Assembly: GCF_000714935.1 (NCBI RefSeq)
Contig: NZ_JMIR01000013.1
Span: forward strand, 1 to 64,000
From: Tumebacillus flagellatus
GTDB lineage: Bacteria > Bacillota > Bacilli > Tumebacillales > Tumebacillaceae
Direction: 5' to 3'
Length of the DNA stretch: 64,000 nt
Translations under genes and position numbers: made by a program
Notes under the pieces: generated by a model
Database searches by the model: none
Told to the model about the DNA's origin: nothing
The model's input: the letters and a program-made list of their open reading frames with translations, nothing else
In this document: positions 32,521 through 42,544 of the stretch, in pieces
Layout: each line of letters starts with the position of its first letter
Numbering within the stretch: the first letter of the stretch is position 1

Positions 32521-33561
32521 ATGAAAAATGAACGAATCATCACTCATTTTCAATCGTATACAACAGCCAAAGGGTGCGTCAAGGACTTAACACCTTATTT
32601 TAAGGAAAGAATTTCGATTCTCGCCCCGCAAACGAGCCAAAACCACGCCGCAACGGGCTCGGTCGACGATCGTTCGGAAATCGAAAAACTGGCGGACGGC
32701 GGCATGGGCGCGGCGGAGACATTGATGTATGAAATGGCGGAGATCGGCGGCATCGCGCTGGGCACGCTCGCCTACCTCTACCCCGGCCTGAGCCCGGTCA
32801 TGACGGGCGGGCCGATCGCCGGAGACCAGATCGGACAAAGCGTCGGCAGCTACATGTTGGCGCAGATGGGCGGGTTTGAAAAGGACTACGGTCTCGAAGA
32901 CGGCCCCGGCGGAACGAGACTGCGCGGTGAAAGCGAGCAAGGGCAACATCAAGCCCACACGCAAACTCAAGGTTTGCGCAGCGTCAGCGTGGACGAATTG
33001 AACTCGAAACACACAGATTCATACACAGTCTCCCGTACAGGCTCGAATTCTAGCTCAGACGCTGGCTCAGACGCTGGCTCAGACGCTGGCTCAGACGCTG
33101 GCTCGAACGCTGACTCGAACGCTGGCTCGAACGCTGACTCGAACGCTGACTCGAACGCTGGCTCGAACGCTGGCTCGAATCGCTCGTCTCAACCGAGACA
33201 CAGCGTGAGCGTATTCGTCGCCGTCGACGTCTACTCCGAGCACGAAGCGATGACCGCCGAGCGCATCATGATGCAGTACGGCGGCAAACCGCATCGGGCG
33301 GCGGCGGACGACCGACAGGGCGGCGAGTTTCCGTCGTTTGAAACGCTGCCGGCGAATCACGGCGTGGACAGCCCCTATTCGTTTGGCAACGTCGAACCGA
33401 GCTCGCTCCCCGACGACTACCGCAACCCGGCGACGGAAGGCTACGCGCTCGACCCGATCGCTCCGCTGTCCCCGCAGGGCTGGATCGACCCGAACATCGG
33501 GCTTGGCGATATCAACCTGCGCGACCCGCAAGCCTACCCCGGTTTGCCGCCGCGGGAGTAA
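32521..33561 (+). CDS. YflT-like protein interrupted by SDAG/SNAG repeats
   Basis: 346 aa from ATG 32521. AGGA lies 5 nt and AAGGAG 14 nt upstream; an upstream GTG is possible. The N-terminal segment (ERIITHFQSYTTAKGCVKDL) and a Gly/Ala-rich helix ending in LYPGLSPVMTGGPIAG resemble stress proteins of the YflT/general-stress-17M kind. The second half of that fold seems to resume at SVSVFVAVDVYSEHEAMTAERIM, after a low-complexity insert (about residues 175-220) of SDAG and SNAG/SNAD repeats. The C-terminal ~90 residues are Pro/Asp/Tyr-rich and unrecognised. No signal peptide. Translationally linked to the hydrolase gene downstream (its GGGAG SD overlaps the stop). Function unknown; the family link is by eye. 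Confidence 0.6.
   Translation: MKNERIITHFQSYTTAKGCVKDLTPYFKERISILAPQTSQNHAATGSVDDRSEIEKLADGGMGAAETLMYEMAEIGGIALGTLAYLYPGLSPVMTGGPIAGDQIGQSVGSYMLAQMGGFEKDYGLEDGPGGTRLRGESEQGQHQAHTQTQGLRSVSVDELNSKHTDSYTVSRTGSNSSSDAGSDAGSDAGSDAGSNADSNAGSNADSNADSNAGSNAGSNRSSQPRHSVSVFVAVDVYSEHEAMTAERIMMQYGGKPHRAAADDRQGGEFPSFETLPANHGVDSPYSFGNVEPSSLPDDYRNPATEGYALDPIAPLSPQGWIDPNIGLGDINLRDPQAYPGLPPRE
33049..33180 (+). repeat. 12-bp tandem repeat (SDAG/SNAG/SNAD)
   Basis: About eleven 12-bp units of the form GACGCTGGCTCA, AACGCTGGCTCG or AACGCTGACTCG. The first four encode SDAG and the later ones SNAG or SNAD, so the array has a sharp internal switch. In frame throughout. Confidence 0.9.
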
Positions 33562-33566
33562 GCCTC

Positions 33567-34346
33567 ATGCCGCGGTTTGAGCACGACGGAATTTCGCATT
33601 ACTACACGGTGTCCGGCATGGGCTTCCCGCTGATCCTCATCCACGGCATGGGCCTCTCCCACCAGATGTGGATCGGGCAGACACCCGTGTTCGCCCGGCA
33701 CTACACCGTGATCGCGTACGACAAGCGCGGTCACGGCGGCTCAGGCGTCTCGAAAGGAACGGTGACGATCCAACGCTACAGCGAAGATCTGAACGCCCTG
33801 TTCGAGACGCTCGGGCTTGAAAAAGCCGTCCTCGTCGCCTACTCCTCCGGCACGCTGATCGCCGAGCAGTTCACCCTCGACCATCCGGACAAAGTCGCGG
33901 GCCTCTGCCTGATCTCGTCATTCGCCAAAGTCAAAGGCGCATACCTGTCGCTCAAAACGATGTTCGCCCGCTGGCTGATGCTGACGAACTTCCATAAATT
34001 TGCGGCGTATGATGTCGCCGCTTCCAACGCGGAGAACATCGTGCAGCGGGGATTTTTTTACCGGGTGGCGAAACGGGCGAACATCGACGAGAACCTCAAA
34101 TTGCTCGACGCCAGCGAGCAGTATCTCGACACACGGGACATCGCCCAAAAAATCACCTGTCCCGTCCTGCTCGTGCACGGCTCCAAAGACCGCTCCACCG
34201 AACTGTACGCCCGCGAATTCACCGAACGGCTCCCGCACGCCCGCATCGCCGTGATCGAAGGCGTCAATCATGCTTGCGCGACCCGTGCACCGCGCACGTT
34301 CAATCATTTGTTGCAGGAGTGGCTGGAAGAACTCCCGCTTTCTTGA
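33567..34346 (+). CDS. Alpha/beta-fold hydrolase
   Basis: 259-aa cytoplasmic hydrolase of unknown substrate. Oxyanion region LILIHGMGLSHQMW, AYDKRGHGGSG, nucleophile elbow VAYSSGTLIAEQF, Asp region LLVHGSKDRSTEL and the catalytic His in IEGVNHAC. The elbow reads A-Y-S-S-G, so the first Gly of GxSxG is Ala. SD GGGAG spans the stop of the preceding gene, so translation is coupled. No pathway context is evident. Confidence 0.88.
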   Translation: MPRFEHDGISHYYTVSGMGFPLILIHGMGLSHQMWIGQTPVFARHYTVIAYDKRGHGGSGVSKGTVTIQRYSEDLNALFETLGLEKAVLVAYSSGTLIAEQFTLDHPDKVAGLCLISSFAKVKGAYLSLKTMFARWLMLTNFHKFAAYDVAASNAENIVQRGFFYRVAKRANIDENLKLLDASEQYLDTRDIAQKITCPVLLVHGSKDRSTELYAREFTERLPHARIAVIEGVNHACATRAPRTFNHLLQEWLEELPLS

Positions 34347-34380
34347 TACAGTAGGGAGGAACGAAAGGAAGTGAATTCCC

Positions 34381-35160
34381 GTGACCTCCCGCACGCCTTC
34401 TCTCAATCCCTGCACGCGTCCCTTGGCCGGGCAGACGGCGATCGTCACCGGAGCGTCGCGCGGCATCGGAGCCGCGGTTGCGGTCGGTCTCGCCCGCGCC
34501 GGAGCGGACGTGGTCGTCAACTACCGCCGGAATGCCGAGATGGCGGAATCGGTGGCGGCGATCTGCCGCCAGCACGACGTGCGCGCGCTCGCCGTGCAAG
34601 CGGACGTCTCCCAAGCCGCAGACGCAGAGGCGCTCGTGCAAACGGCAAGCGTCAACTTCGGCACGCCTTCCATCCTCGTCAACAACGCCGGAATCGCCCA
34701 CACGGGCTTGCTCCTGGACATGACGGAAGAGGAATGGGACGCTGTGATGACGTCGAATCTCAAAGCGCCGTTTCTCTGCACGAAAGCCGTTCTCCCGCAT
34801 ATGATCCGGGCGCAGTACGGACGCATCATCAACCTCTCTTCGATGTGGGGGTTGGCGGGCGGTTCGTGCGAAGCGGCGTACAGCGCGTCCAAGGGCGGCG
34901 TGATCGCGCTGACCAAAGCGCTCGCCAAAGAGATGGGCCCCTCCGGCATCACGGTGAACGCGGTCGCGCCCGGCGCGATCCAAACGGACATGCTCGAAAA
35001 CTTGAGCGACGAAGACTTGGCGCTGCTCGCTGACGAAACGCCCGTGGGAAGGCTTGGCACCGCCGAGGACGTCGCCCATGCGGTGACGTTTCTCGCGCTG
35101 CCGGCTTCTTCATTTGTCACAGGACAAGTTCTTTCGCCAAATGGGGGCTACATCACATAA
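34381..35160 (+). CDS. SDR-family oxidoreductase (FabG-like)
   Basis: NAD(P)-dependent short-chain dehydrogenase. 259 aa from GTG 34381 with SD AAGGAAG 9 nt upstream. TGASRGIG cofactor motif (about 23-30), NNAG, catalytic Ser in NLSSMWG, YSASK, and PGAIQTDM. The Arg after the second beta strand (NYRRN) favours NADP(H). Close to 3-oxoacyl-ACP reductases in sequence, but no fatty-acid genes are near, so the substrate is open. 34 nt after the hydrolase, probably co-transcribed. Confidence 0.88.
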   Translation: MTSRTPSLNPCTRPLAGQTAIVTGASRGIGAAVAVGLARAGADVVVNYRRNAEMAESVAAICRQHDVRALAVQADVSQAADAEALVQTASVNFGTPSILVNNAGIAHTGLLLDMTEEEWDAVMTSNLKAPFLCTKAVLPHMIRAQYGRIINLSSMWGLAGGSCEAAYSASKGGVIALTKALAKEMGPSGITVNAVAPGAIQTDMLENLSDEDLALLADETPVGRLGTAEDVAHAVTFLALPASSFVTGQVLSPNGGYIT

Positions 35161-35236
35161 CGGCTTGCCAATTTCGGGTAAGATAGAACTTGTACGTCAA
35201 AGTACATACCCTTTAACCAATCAGGAGGTAACACTC

Positions 35237-35755
35237 ATGACCACTGTAGCAGAACGTCAAGGCATCACTTTCAAGGGCGGCGCTGTCACCCTGCAAGGCA
35301 ATGTCGTCAACGTCGGCGACACCGCTCCGGACTTCACCGTCCTCGCCAACAACCTCACCCCGGTTACCCTGGCTGATTCCAAAGGCACCGTTCGCATCAT
35401 CTCCGTTGTTCCGTCCGTGGACACCGGCGTTTGCGACGCGCAAACCCGCCGCTTCAACGAAGAAGCTGCAAACCTCGGCGACGTGACCATCCTCACCGTC
35501 TCCGTTGACCTTCCGTTCGCACAAGGTCGTTGGTGCGCGGCTGCAGGCATCGACAAAGTGCAAACCGTATCCGACCACCGCGACCTCTCCTTCGGTCTGA
35601 ACTACGGCGTCGTGATCAAAGAACTGCGCCTGCTCGCTCGTTCCGTTTTCGTCATCGACAAAAACGACAAAGTCACCTACGTGGAGTACGTTTCGGAAGT
35701 CACCAACCACCCGAACTACGAAGCGGCAATCGAAGCTGCAAAAGCAGCTCTGTAA
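35237..35755 (+). CDS. tpx: Thiol peroxidase Tpx
   Basis: Atypical 2-Cys peroxiredoxin that reduces hydroperoxides with thioredoxin. 172 aa from ATG 35237 (SD GGAGG); the longer frame reaches into the preceding gene. Peroxidatic Cys66 in [15 protein letters not shown] and resolving Cys100 in GRWCAAAGI are both present, with the conserved Arg near the C terminus in LARSVFVID. Single gene with a strong terminator. A possible promoter TTGTAC-16-TTTAAC lies at about 35190-35217. Confidence 0.96.
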   Translation: MTTVAERQGITFKGGAVTLQGNVVNVGDTAPDFTVLANNLTPVTLADSKGTVRIISVVPSVDTGVCDAQTRRFNEEAANLGDVTILTVSVDLPFAQGRWCAAAGIDKVQTVSDHRDLSFGLNYGVVIKELRLLARSVFVIDKNDKVTYVEYVSEVTNHPNYEAAIEAAKAAL

Positions 35756-35778
35756 GCCCTTTTCCTTTGCAGACACCA

Positions 35779-35816
35779 ACAGCGCGGGACTCCTCGGAGA
35801 CCCGCGCTGTTTTCGT
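35779..35816 (+). terminator. Intrinsic terminator after tpx
   Basis: Stem AACAGCGCGGG/CCCGCGCTGTT followed by TTCGTTTTG. Confidence 0.88.
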
Positions 35817-35836
35817 TTTGTACGAAGCAACGCATG

Positions 35837-35872
35837 AAAAAAACCACCAAGTCCCGAGGGCATGGTGGTTTT
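35837..35872 (-). terminator. Intrinsic terminator after IscA-like gene
   Basis: Minus strand AAAACCACCA / TGGTGGTTTTTTT around TGCCCTCGGGACT, 14 nt after the stop codon. Confidence 0.88.
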
Positions 35873-35885
35873 CGGTGTGCAAAAA

Positions 35886-36239
35886 TTAGCAGCAAGCGCC
35901 CGGTTTGCCGGCGCCGTCCGCGGTTTTGAAGGACGAACCGCAGCCGCAGGTGGACGTTGCGTTCGGGTTTTCAATCTTGAAACCTGCGCCCATCATCGAA
36001 TCGACGTAGTCAACCGTTGCACCGCTCAGGTACTGGCCGGACATTTCGTCGATGACGACTTTCACGCCGTCGATGTCGAACGCTTGGTCGTTGTCTTTCT
36101 TCTCGTCGAGGGCCATGCCGTACGAGAAACCGGAGCAACCACCGGATTTAATGAAAATGCGAAGAGCCAACTGGTCATTGTCTTTGGCTTTGATCAGAGA
36201 AGAAACCTTCTCGACCGCTGCCGGAGTCAACGTTACCAT
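35886..36239 (-). CDS. HesB/IscA-family iron-sulfur carrier (ErpA-like)
   Basis: A-type Fe-S carrier/scaffold. 117 aa from ATG 36239 (MVTLTPAAVE), SD AAGGAGGTG. The three ligand Cys are present: Cys35 in SGGCSGFSYG, Cys98 and Cys100 in STCGCGSSF. An unusual short tail ends GKPGACC, adding two more Cys. Monocistronic, with no isc/suf genes adjacent. Confidence 0.93.
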   Translation of the reverse strand: MVTLTPAAVEKVSSLIKAKDNDQLALRIFIKSGGCSGFSYGMALDEKKDNDQAFDIDGVKVVIDEMSGQYLSGATVDYVDSMMGAGFKIENPNATSTCGCGSSFKTADGAGKPGACC

Positions 36240-36359
36240 TGCGCTCACCTCCTTAGATACAGAATGCACTTACAGGATACCATGTTATGCAGGTCCATGT
36301 ACAGAGATGCACTCCGGCGCTCAGGCTTCTGTCAGCGCGCTTACGTTTGGCTGTCAAGG

Positions 36360-36809
36360 TCAGCGGCGGATCATATAGAAAAACGCTTCCCGGTTGTCCC
36401 ACGCAATCTCTGCCATGTCCATCGAGATGTCACCGCGGGAGACAAAGCCGTACAGCGACGCAAGGCTGTCGATCGGGACGATCTTGCGGTTCATTTTGTT
36501 GAGAATCCACTCGCCCGCCTCGTTTTGCTCCACCTTGCCTGCATAGGCGAGGTTCAGGCGGTCGGAGAGGTCGTCGCCGATAAACGTTTCGATGACGGAA
36601 GCGTACTTGTACGCCGAGTCGATAAACAGCATGCGGCGGGTTTCTTGACCCATCGCTTTGACTTCAGACAATTTCTCCAAGGCGGCTACCATCTTGTCGG
36701 CTGCCTCCGACTGTTTGTACTCTTGGTACAGATCGGTGACATCTTTCCCGGCGGCGTCAAACACTTTCCCATTCTTCATCGTGAGCGGATAGGAAAACGG
36801 CTTCTCCAT
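36360..36809 (-). CDS. Conserved-looking hypothetical protein
   Basis: 149 aa, soluble and mixed alpha/beta, with no signal peptide or membrane segment. SD GAAGGAGG before ATG is strong. The middle (DKMVAALEKLSEVKAMGQETRRMLFIDSAYKYASVIETFIG) is helical and charged; the end is DMAEIAWDNREAFFYMIRR. No Cys. I do not recognise the family. It lies 59 nt behind the flavin-type oxidase gene on the same strand with no terminator between, so the two probably share a transcript. Confidence 0.7.
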   Translation of the reverse strand: MEKPFSYPLTMKNGKVFDAAGKDVTDLYQEYKQSEAADKMVAALEKLSEVKAMGQETRRMLFIDSAYKYASVIETFIGDDLSDRLNLAYAGKVEQNEAGEWILNKMNRKIVPIDSLASLYGFVSRGDISMDMAEIAWDNREAFFYMIRR

Positions 36810-36868
36810 CCTGCGTCCCTCCTTCGAGCTCGAAGCTTCGTGCTGTTGTTCCTTATGTAAAAGCTGCC

Positions 36869-37321
36869 CTACCGGCGCAGGGCCGCGAAGACCTCTTGGT
36901 CGTACTTCCCAGCCAGCGCTTTGTCGTAGGTGTGGTCATACGCGGGTTCGACGGTGAGTTTGCCTCCGTAAAACATGATGTCGATCACCGATTGCAACTT
37001 GATTTCAACGCCCGCCATGTTCAGCGCGACGTTCTCCAAGCGCTCGGTGTATTTGCGGGCTTGGCCTACCAGCGCGTAGGCGGAGCCCAACCCCAGCACC
37101 GTGACGGTCACGCGCGGGTCTTGTTCGATGTTGGTCAGCAACTTGGAACGGCCGTCAATCGCCAGTCGCAACGTCGAGTTGTCGATGGCGGAAAGCCAGG
37201 AGATGCAGAGAATGTTCGGCGACCCGTTCTCGGCGTCAATCGACGCGAGCGTCACCATGCGGCCCCCTTGGAGGTGGTTCACCAGTTCATCGGAGAGCTT
37301 GTCCTGAACTTTGTCTGCCAT
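36869..37321 (-). CDS. Pyridoxamine 5'-phosphate oxidase-family (FMN split-barrel) protein
   Basis: 150 aa. A split-barrel flavin-binding fold is indicated by GGRMVTLASIDAENGSPNILCISWLSAIDNSTLRLAIDGRSKLLTNIEQDPRV-type layout (first strands, then the KLLTNIEQDPRVTVTVLG segment). Too short and lacking the substrate motifs for true PdxH, so a general FMN/F420-type reductase or binding protein. SD AAGGGGG. An extended -10 promoter lies 60 nt upstream. Confidence 0.82.
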   Translation of the reverse strand: MADKVQDKLSDELVNHLQGGRMVTLASIDAENGSPNILCISWLSAIDNSTLRLAIDGRSKLLTNIEQDPRVTVTVLGLGSAYALVGQARKYTERLENVALNMAGVEIKLQSVIDIMFYGGKLTVEPAYDHTYDKALAGKYDQEVFAALRR

Positions 37322-37380
37322 AGTGGGTGCCCCCTTTCTACTACCAGTGTGCCTTGTTTTGCCAGCAGATTATACCTGCC

Positions 37381-37389
37381 ATTATAGCA
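37381..37389 (-). promoter_or_regulatory. Extended -10 promoter (TGCTATAAT)
   Basis: Minus strand TGC-TATAAT (37389-37381) is a consensus extended -10; a second TATAAT follows 15 bp downstream. No -35 box is needed. It serves the flavin-type oxidase gene. Confidence 0.55.
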
Positions 37390-37476
37390 CCTTTTCCAAC
37401 AGCCTATACGCATAGGGGAAGCCGCTTTTCTGCATCCTAACGTTGGGGTTCAACAGACCTGAAGGGAGGTATCACA

Positions 37477-37632
37477 GTGACGACTAACTCTCCACTGGAC
37501 GACCATCTGTCGACTTGGAACGAGGACTCCATTGCGGCGAACCATCTCGCGGAAGAGGATTGGCTTGAGGCGGGTCGCCAACTGGCTCGGGAGACGATAC
37601 CTCTTGTGAGCATGGATGAGCAAATGGGTTGA
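37477..37632 (+). CDS. Small acidic protein, 51 aa
   Basis: GTG start with SD GGGAGG 7 nt upstream: MTTNSPLDDHLSTWNEDS... ending VSMDEQMG, then TGA. Rich in Asp/Glu, one predicted amphipathic helix, no Cys, no signal. It is flanked by a promoter region upstream and a strong terminator 18 nt downstream, so it looks like a genuine stand-alone small gene. Function unknown. Confidence 0.6.
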   Translation: MTTNSPLDDHLSTWNEDSIAANHLAEEDWLEAGRQLARETIPLVSMDEQMG

Positions 37633-37650
37633 GAGCCTCCTCGCACAACG

Positions 37651-37686
37651 AAAAGACCCAACCTCTCGCGGGGTTGGGTCTTTTTG
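37651..37686. terminator. Bidirectional terminator between small gene and yuzB
   Basis: Stem AAAAGACCCAACC/GGTTGGGTCTTTTT around TCTCGCGG; T-runs on both strands. It ends the 51-aa gene on the plus strand and yuzB on the minus strand. Confidence 0.88.
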
Positions 37687-37698
37687 CTTGTTTACGAT

Positions 37699-37919
37699 CT
37701 AGAGCTGCTCGATCCTCTCCAACAGTTTCGTCCGCAGTTCTTCCGGGGTCTCGGCTGCGACGATGTCGTCGTTCAGGATGGCAAACGGACGCACCGCGCA
37801 CTCGCCGCAATTGGTCAAGCAACCGTACTTGGAGATGTTCCACTCCGGATGCTCTTCACGCAGGGAGAGAAACAACTCCTGCGTGAAGCTCATCAGGTTG
37901 CCGTTGCAAAAGTCGAGGG

Positions 37920-37941
<22 letters not shown>
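37699..37941 (-). CDS. yuzB: YuzB-family protein (DUF1450)
   Basis: 80 aa. Family pattern FCxxNL (residues 12-17) and YGCLTNCGECAVRPFAILNDDIV, giving four Cys in the order C-x(n)-C-x3-C-x2-C, plus TPEELRTKLLERI at the end. The Cys pattern suggests metal or Fe-S binding, but the function is unknown. SD AAGGAG. Its start overlaps the end of typA by 22 bp. Confidence 0.85.
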
Positions 37942-39758
<1,817 letters not shown>

Positions 39759-39853
39759 AATATTTAAAATTCCTCCTAGTATGGAACACGGATTTCGATA
39801 GATTGAAACACACATTCTCCATTGTGCCACAGAACCAAATTTAATGCCACTAC

Positions 39854-39891
39854 AAAAACGCAACATTTGCCCGGACGGCTCATGTTGCGTT
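39854..39891 (-). terminator. Intrinsic terminator overlapping modB stop
   Basis: Minus strand stem AACGCAACAT/ATGTTGCGTT (39891-39882 and 39866-39857) then TTTG. The modB stop codon is at the edge of the 5' arm. Confidence 0.75.
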
Positions 39892-40539
39892 TTTTCGTTG
39901 AAGCCGTTGGATGAAGGCCATCATGAGGAACGAGAGCGTGAACAGGCAGAGCACCAAGCCCCAAGCGCGGTTGTTTTGCCCGCTTTCCACAAAATTGTAG
40001 ATGGCAAGCGGCACCGTTTGCGTGCGGCCTGGAATGTTGCCCGCCACCATCAGCGTCGCGCCGAATTCGCCGAGACCGCGCGCGAAACTGAGCAGCACGC
40101 CTGCCAGCAACCCGCGTCTCGCCAGCGGCAGCGAGACGTAGAGAAACGTCTGCCACGCGTTTGCCCCGAGCGTGCGGGCGACCTGTTCCAACTCGGGGTC
40201 GATGCTCTCGAAGCCGACTTTGGCGGCTTGGTACATCAGCGGGAACGAGACGACGCTTGACGCGATGACCGCAGCGGTCTGTGTAAATAAGATGCCCTCT
40301 CCCGGCGGAAAGAATCGCCCGAGACCCTCGTTCCCAAGAATCACCAGCAGGCCGAATCCTGCCACGGTGGGCGGCATGACCATCGGGAGCAGGAACAGGG
40401 TTTCCAGCAGCGTCTTGCCGGGGAAGGTTCGGCGGGCGAGAAATTTGCCGAGCAGCGAGCCCAAGATCACGACGATCAGCGTGGCGTACGCCGCGACTTG
40501 GAGCGAAAGTCCGATGGGAGACCAGATATTAGCGGGCAT
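39880..40539 (-). CDS. modB: Molybdate ABC transporter permease ModB
   Basis: Integral membrane permease, 219 aa, about five to six spans. It carries the ABC-binding EAA loop in the form LEQVARTLGANAWQTFLYVSLPLARRGLLAG. ModB similarity is clear (PPTVAGFGLLVILGNEGLG). Weak SD (AAGGGC). The gene after it is typA, so no modC ATPase is in this locus. Confidence 0.9.
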   Translation of the reverse strand: MPANIWSPIGLSLQVAAYATLIVVILGSLLGKFLARRTFPGKTLLETLFLLPMVMPPTVAGFGLLVILGNEGLGRFFPPGEGILFTQTAAVIASSVVSFPLMYQAAKVGFESIDPELEQVARTLGANAWQTFLYVSLPLARRGLLAGVLLSFARGLGEFGATLMVAGNIPGRTQTVPLAIYNFVESGQNNRAWGLVLCLFTLSFLMMAFIQRLQRKNAT

Positions 40540-40616
40540 CGTACGTCACGCTTGCCCTTCTCATCCAATGCGATTGCGTTGTGAAAGGTGCAACTTGGAT
40601 TCGCCCATTCATGGTG

Positions 40617-41426
40617 TTAGTGCGCGGCAAGGGTGAAACCAGCTTTCTGGAGCACCTCTTGCGCATGGGCGCTGTGGAGGTACTCTTCCAGCGCTTTGGC
40701 TTCGGAGAGGTGCTGAGAGTTTTTGAGCACGGCGAGCGGATAGACGATTGGCGAATGCGTGGAAGCATCGAGCGTCGTGACGATGTCCACTTTGCCCGAC
40801 CCCAGCGCGTCCGTTTTGTAGACGAGTCCGGCGTCCACATCTGCGCGTTCCACATACGTCAGCACCGAGGTGACGTCCTTGCCGTAGACCGCTTTCGGCT
40901 CGACTTGCGACATGAGATTCAGCTTGGTCAGCGATTCTTTGGCATATGTACCGGCGGGCACGGTTTCCGGAGTGCCGAGGGCGATTTTTTTCACTTGCGG
41001 GTTCGCGAGGTCTTGAACGGTTTGCACGGTGTTGCTGTTTTGCGGGCGGATGAGGACGAGGTCGTTTTGCATCAGGTCTTGGCGGGTACCGTCGGCGAGC
41101 AGTCCTTTCTGCTCCAGCGCGTCCATCTGCGTCTTGCCCGCCGACCAGAAGAGGTCCGCCGGAGCGCCCTGCTCGATCTGTTTTTGCAAGGTGCCCGACG
41201 CGCCTAGGTTGACGGTGACGGTGACTTCCGGGTGCTCCTTTTTATAATCGGCCGTCAAGGTGTCAAGCGGCTTGGCAAGGCTTGCGGCCGCGGAGAGCGT
41301 CAAGGTGACGGACGGTTTGGCATCCGGCTTGGCGGTCGTGGAATCCGGTTGGTTTGCGGTGTTGCCGTTCGAGCAACCGGTGAGCAAAAGCAGGCTCACA
41401 GCCAGCAGACTGAGTTGTTTTTTCAT
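40617..41426 (-). CDS. modA: Molybdate-binding lipoprotein ModA
   Basis: Extracytoplasmic substrate-binding protein. 269 aa with a lipobox LLLLTGC (Cys18), a Thr/Asn/Asp linker, and the ModA fold: LSAAASLAKPLDTL (oxyanion-binding Ser), NLGASGTLQKQIEQGAPADLFWSAG, then YVERADVDAGLVYKTDAL. Could bind tungstate as well as molybdate. SD GGGAGG. 77 nt upstream of modB in one operon. Confidence 0.92.
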   Translation of the reverse strand: MKKQLSLLAVSLLLLTGCSNGNTANQPDSTTAKPDAKPSVTLTLSAAASLAKPLDTLTADYKKEHPEVTVTVNLGASGTLQKQIEQGAPADLFWSAGKTQMDALEQKGLLADGTRQDLMQNDLVLIRPQNSNTVQTVQDLANPQVKKIALGTPETVPAGTYAKESLTKLNLMSQVEPKAVYGKDVTSVLTYVERADVDAGLVYKTDALGSGKVDIVTTLDASTHSPIVYPLAVLKNSQHLSEAKALEEYLHSAHAQEVLQKAGFTLAAH

Positions 41427-41532
41427 CGCGGTTTCATGCCTCCCTCATCGTGTTGGTGTATTCTTGATTCTACCAAAGCCCTGCACCTCCTGCCCAGCGC
41501 CTTCATACGGTATAGGCGAGGTGACGCAAAAC

Positions 41533-42411
41533 ATGGACCACAAAAAAATCATCGAACAGTTCCCGAAGCGCGTGCCGCCGCAAACGCAAGACCGACAGCC
41601 GGGCTTTGAAACTGTGATGGAGCCCCGCCCGGTGTTTGAATACCCGGATGCCGTCGGCTCCGGCAAATTGCAGGGAAAAGTCGCGCTGATCACCGGCGGC
41701 GACAGCGGCATCGGGCGCGCGGTGGCGTTGGCGTTTGCCCGCGAAGGCGCGGACGTGGCGATCGCGTATCTGGACGAACATGAAGACGCGGCGGAGACCG
41801 TCGCGCGGGTGGAAGCGAAAGGTCGGAGATGCTTGGCGATCTCCGGCGACATCGGCTTGGAAGAGACGTGCAGAAGCATCGTGGATGCGGTGATCGAGAC
41901 GTTTGGGCGGCTCGACATCCTCGTGAACAACGCGGGCGAGCAACATGTGCAGGAGCGTCTCGAAGACATCTCCGCCGCGCAGTTGATCCGCACGTATGCG
42001 ACGAATATCTTCGCGATGTTTTTCCTGACGAAAGCCGCGTTGCCGCATCTGAAGCGCGGCGCTTCGATCATCAATACGGCGTCGATCACCGCGTATTGCG
42101 GGAACGAAAAACTGATCGATTACTCCTCGACCAAGGGCGCGGTGGTTGCGTTTACCCGTTCGCTGTCCATCAACCTCGAACCTCGCGGGATTCGCGTCAA
42201 CGCCGTCGCCCCCGGCCCGATCTGGACGCCGCTGATTCCGGCGTCGTTCTCCGCCGAAGACGTCGGCAACTTCGGCGATGACGTCCCGATGAACCGCCCC
42301 GGCCAACCGGTGGAAGTCGCGCCGAGCTACTTGTTTCTCGCGAGCGACGACGCTTCGTATATGAGCGGCCAAGTGTTGCACCCGAACGGCGGGTATATCG
42401 TGAACGGATAG
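41533..42411 (+). CDS. SDR-family oxidoreductase (YdaD/YhxC-like)
   Basis: 292 aa from ATG 41533, SD GAGGTG. An N-terminal extension (about 45 aa: QFPKRVPPQTQDRQPGFE..., MEPRP) precedes the Rossmann fold, as in the general-stress SDR group of Bacillus (YdaD, YhdF, YhxC). Cofactor motif TGGDSGIG, NNAG, NTASITA (catalytic Ser), YSSTKGA and PGPIWTPLIP. Substrate unknown. Divergent from modA and convergent with the ABC-F gene; ends at a triple terminator array. Confidence 0.9.
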   Translation: MDHKKIIEQFPKRVPPQTQDRQPGFETVMEPRPVFEYPDAVGSGKLQGKVALITGGDSGIGRAVALAFAREGADVAIAYLDEHEDAAETVARVEAKGRRCLAISGDIGLEETCRSIVDAVIETFGRLDILVNNAGEQHVQERLEDISAAQLIRTYATNIFAMFFLTKAALPHLKRGASIINTASITAYCGNEKLIDYSSTKGAVVAFTRSLSINLEPRGIRVNAVAPGPIWTPLIPASFSAEDVGNFGDDVPMNRPGQPVEVAPSYLFLASDDASYMSGQVLHPNGGYIVNG

Positions 42412-42413
42412 AA

Positions 42414-42524
42414 AAAAGGTGGGTTTCCCTCAGCGAGGACCCACCTTTATTATACGTTGGGTTCGCTCAGTACGGAGACCCACCTTATTTCAAGGTGAGC
42501 TTCCTCAGTGGAGTCCACCAATTT
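42414..42524. terminator. Array of three tandem terminator hairpins
   Basis: Three degenerate copies at 37-38 bp steps: AAAGGTGGGT...ACCCACCTTT (42416-42448), GTTGGGT...ACCCACCTTA (42456-42487), and AAGGTGAGC...GTCCACCAATTT (42492-42524), each with a CTCAG-type loop. It works for the SDR gene (plus) and the ABC-F gene (minus, final T6). Confidence 0.7.
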
Positions 42525-42544
42525 CTATGCGTTGGCGTATTCGA

